A stretch of DNA of 7,188 bases, taken from the NCBI GenBank assembly GCA_029946075.1, contig JAQSDT010000107.1, forward strand, positions 1 to 7,188, given 5' to 3'. Made by a program: the position numbers and the translations under genes. Positions 5,809 through 7,188 of the stretch are shown one piece after another. The DNA is from a bacterium (GTDB lineage: Bacteria; Pseudomonadota; Alphaproteobacteria; Rhizobiales; Xanthobacteraceae). Below the pieces are notes generated by a model. That model was not told the DNA's origin and searched no databases. It saw nothing but the letters and a program-made list of their open reading frames with translations. How positions within the stretch are numbered: position 1 is the first letter of the stretch; the number at the start of each line of letters is the position of its first letter.

Positions 5809-7188
5809 ATGGAAACGCTGCTGCTTCCGTTCTCGCCACGCTTCATCGTGCTGACCATTTGCGCCGTCGTCACGGCGTTGCTGCTCGGCATCGGGATCTT
5901 CGACCATAACGTCAAGGTCTGGGAAATCCTGCTGATCCCGATCTTGATTTTCGGTGCCCTCACATTGCTCGGCATTCGCGATCTCGTGCAGAAGTCGCAC
6001 GCCGTGCTGCGCAACTATCCGATCTCGGCGCATATCCGCTTCCTGCTGGAAGAAATCCGGCCGGAGATGCGGCAGTATTTCTTCGAGAGCGAGAAGGACG
6101 GCATGCCGTTCTCGCGCGACACCCGCGCGGTGATCTATCAGCGCGCCAAGATGGTGCTCGACAAACGGCCGTTCGGCACCCAGGAAGACGTCTATCGCGA
6201 AGGCTACGAATGGATGAGCCATTCGATGGCGCCGAAGCCGAATGCCAAGGAGCAATTCCGCATCACCATCGGCGGGCCGGATTGCACGAAGCCGTATTCG
6301 GCCTCGGTGTTCAATATCTCGGCGATGAGTTTCGGTGCGCTCAGCCCGAATGCGGTGCGTGCCCTGAACGCCGGCGCGAAGAAGGGCGGCTTCGCGCATG
6401 ACACCGGCGAGGGCGGCGTCAGCCCCTATCACCGTGAGAACGGCGGCGACATCATCTGGGAAGTAGGCTCCGGCTATTTCGGCTGTCGCAACCGTGACGG
6501 CACGTTCAACCCCGAGGAATTCGCGCGCATCGCGACCGACGACCAGATCAAGATGGTCGAGCTGAAGATCAGCCAGGGCGCCAAGCCGGGCCATGGCGGC
6601 GTGCTGCCGGCAGCCAAGGTGTCGGAGGAGATTTCCAGAATCCGGGGCGTGGCGATGGGCGAGGACTGCATCTCGCCGGCCTTTCACCGGGCATTTTCGA
6701 CGCCGGTGCAGATGATGCAGTTCATCGGCGAGATGCGCAGGCTGTCGGGCGGCAAGCCCGCCGGTTTCAAGATGTGCATCGGCCACCGCTGGGAATTCCT
6801 CGCGATCTGCAAGGCGATGCTGGAGACCGGCATCTATCCGGACTTCATCGTCATCGACGGCAATGAAGGCGGCACCGGCGCTGCGCCGCTGGAATTCATG
6901 GACCATCTCGGCATGCCGATGCGCGAGGGCGTCAATTTCGCCCACAACGCGCTCATCGGCATCAACGCGCGCGACCGCATCAAGATCGGCGCTTCCGGCA
7001 AGATCGCGACCGCCTTCGACATGGCGCGCGCGATTGCGATCGGCGCTGACTGGTGCAATTCGGCTCGCGGCTTCATGTTTGCGCTCGGCTGCATCCAGTC
7101 GCTGAGCTGTCACACCGACCGCTGCCCCACCGGGGTCACCACGCAGGATCCGTCGCGCAACCGCGCGATCGTCGTGCCGCACAAGATC
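5809..7188 (+). CDS. Membrane-anchored FMN-binding glutamate-synthase-like protein (3' end outside window)
   Basis: 460 codons are present and open at the right edge. The ATG at 5809 is preceded by GAGGGA four bases upstream. Two hydrophobic segments, about 12-31 and 38-56, should anchor the protein in the membrane. The rest matches the FMN-binding/synthase domain of glutamate synthase large chains: NISAMSFGALS (169-179), HDTGEGGVSPYH (197-208), KISQGAKPGHGG (253-264), DGNEGGTGAAP (350-360), and the flavin phosphate region KIGASGKI (392-399). Cysteines C428, C434 and C439 keep the C-x5-C-x4-C spacing of the [3Fe-4S] ligands of GltB, followed by PTGVTTQ. The N-terminal glutaminase domain of GltB is absent, so ammonia channelling from glutamine is not expected from this chain alone. 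It belongs to the 'FMN-binding glutamate synthase family' (YerD-like); its reaction is not established. It is not beside gltD in this window. Confidence 0.92.
   Translation, partial: METLLLPFSPRFIVLTICAVVTALLLGIGIFDHNVKVWEILLIPILIFGALTLLGIRDLVQKSHAVLRNYPISAHIRFLLEEIRPEMRQYFFESEKDGMPFSRDTRAVIYQRAKMVLDKRPFGTQEDVYREGYEWMSHSMAPKPNAKEQFRITIGGPDCTKPYSASVFNISAMSFGALSPNAVRALNAGAKKGGFAHDTGEGGVSPYHRENGGDIIWEVGSGYFGCRNRDGTFNPEEFARIATDDQIKMVELKISQGAKPGHGGVLPAAKVSEEISRIRGVAMGEDCISPAFHRAFSTPVQMMQFIGEMRRLSGGKPAGFKMCIGHRWEFLAICKAMLETGIYPDFIVIDGNEGGTGAAPLEFMDHLGMPMREGVNFAHNALIGINARDRIKIGASGKIATAFDMARAIAIGADWCNSARGFMFALGCIQSLSCHTDRCPTGVTTQDPSRNRAIVVPHKI

Noticed and set aside
4852..7182. Very long minus-strand open frame (776 codons) opposite the patatin and glutamate-synthase-like genes
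   Set aside because: It lies antisense to two genes with clear motifs and runs through the gap between them. Its composition (rich in R, H, D, A, with no family motif) is what GC-rich codon bias produces on the opposite strand.

Overview
The window is GC-rich alphaproteobacterial chromosome, most likely from Bradyrhizobium, Rhodopseudomonas or a close relative. This is inferred from the strong GC preference at third codon positions, the gene families present, and the inverted-repeat element of the type 'agcccggatggagcgaagcgcaatccggg' at about 4578-4660, which I know from bradyrhizobial intergenic regions. Nothing here proves the species. I see no rRNA, tRNA, CRISPR array, phage gene or insertion sequence.

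Layout from left to right. (1) Positions 1-865, minus strand: the N-terminal 288 residues of a zinc-independent medium-chain NADPH oxidoreductase of the CurA/YncB type, running off the left edge. (2) 866-1192: no intact gene. It holds two abutting perfect dyads (921-948) that also resemble a sigma-54 promoter, and a 42-codon remnant of a dicarboxylate/amino acid:cation symporter with its start site kept but its interior and C-terminus lost. (3) 1193-3507, minus strand: a two-gene operon whose upstream gene encodes an ATP-grasp ligase like the cyanophycin synthetase ATP-grasp domain. Its TAG stop overlaps the GTG start of a FolC-like Mur ligase by one base. (4) 3508-3797: a divergent intergenic region, less GC-rich than its surroundings, with a possible pair of alternative hairpins before the next gene. 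(5) 3798-4571, plus strand: ferredoxin-NADP reductase. (6) 4572-4758: two REP-like hairpins in opposite orientation. (7) 4759-5631, plus strand: a patatin-like phospholipase of the small bacterial RssA type. (8) 5809-7188, plus strand: the first 460 residues of a membrane-anchored FMN-binding glutamate-synthase-like protein, running off the right edge.

Most of the window is ordinary housekeeping and accessory metabolism, and the plus-strand genes do not form an obvious pathway. Reductase, phospholipase and glutamate-synthase-like protein are separated by 177-187 bp gaps and are probably separate units. The part that looks least described is the ATP-grasp/Mur-ligase pair. It has the two catalytic module types and the order of cyanophycin synthetase, but as two proteins, without the cyanophycin synthetase N-terminal domain, and with a FolC-type rather than MurE-type ligase. 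That suggests a two-enzyme amide-ligase system making an unknown peptide or amino-acid conjugate.
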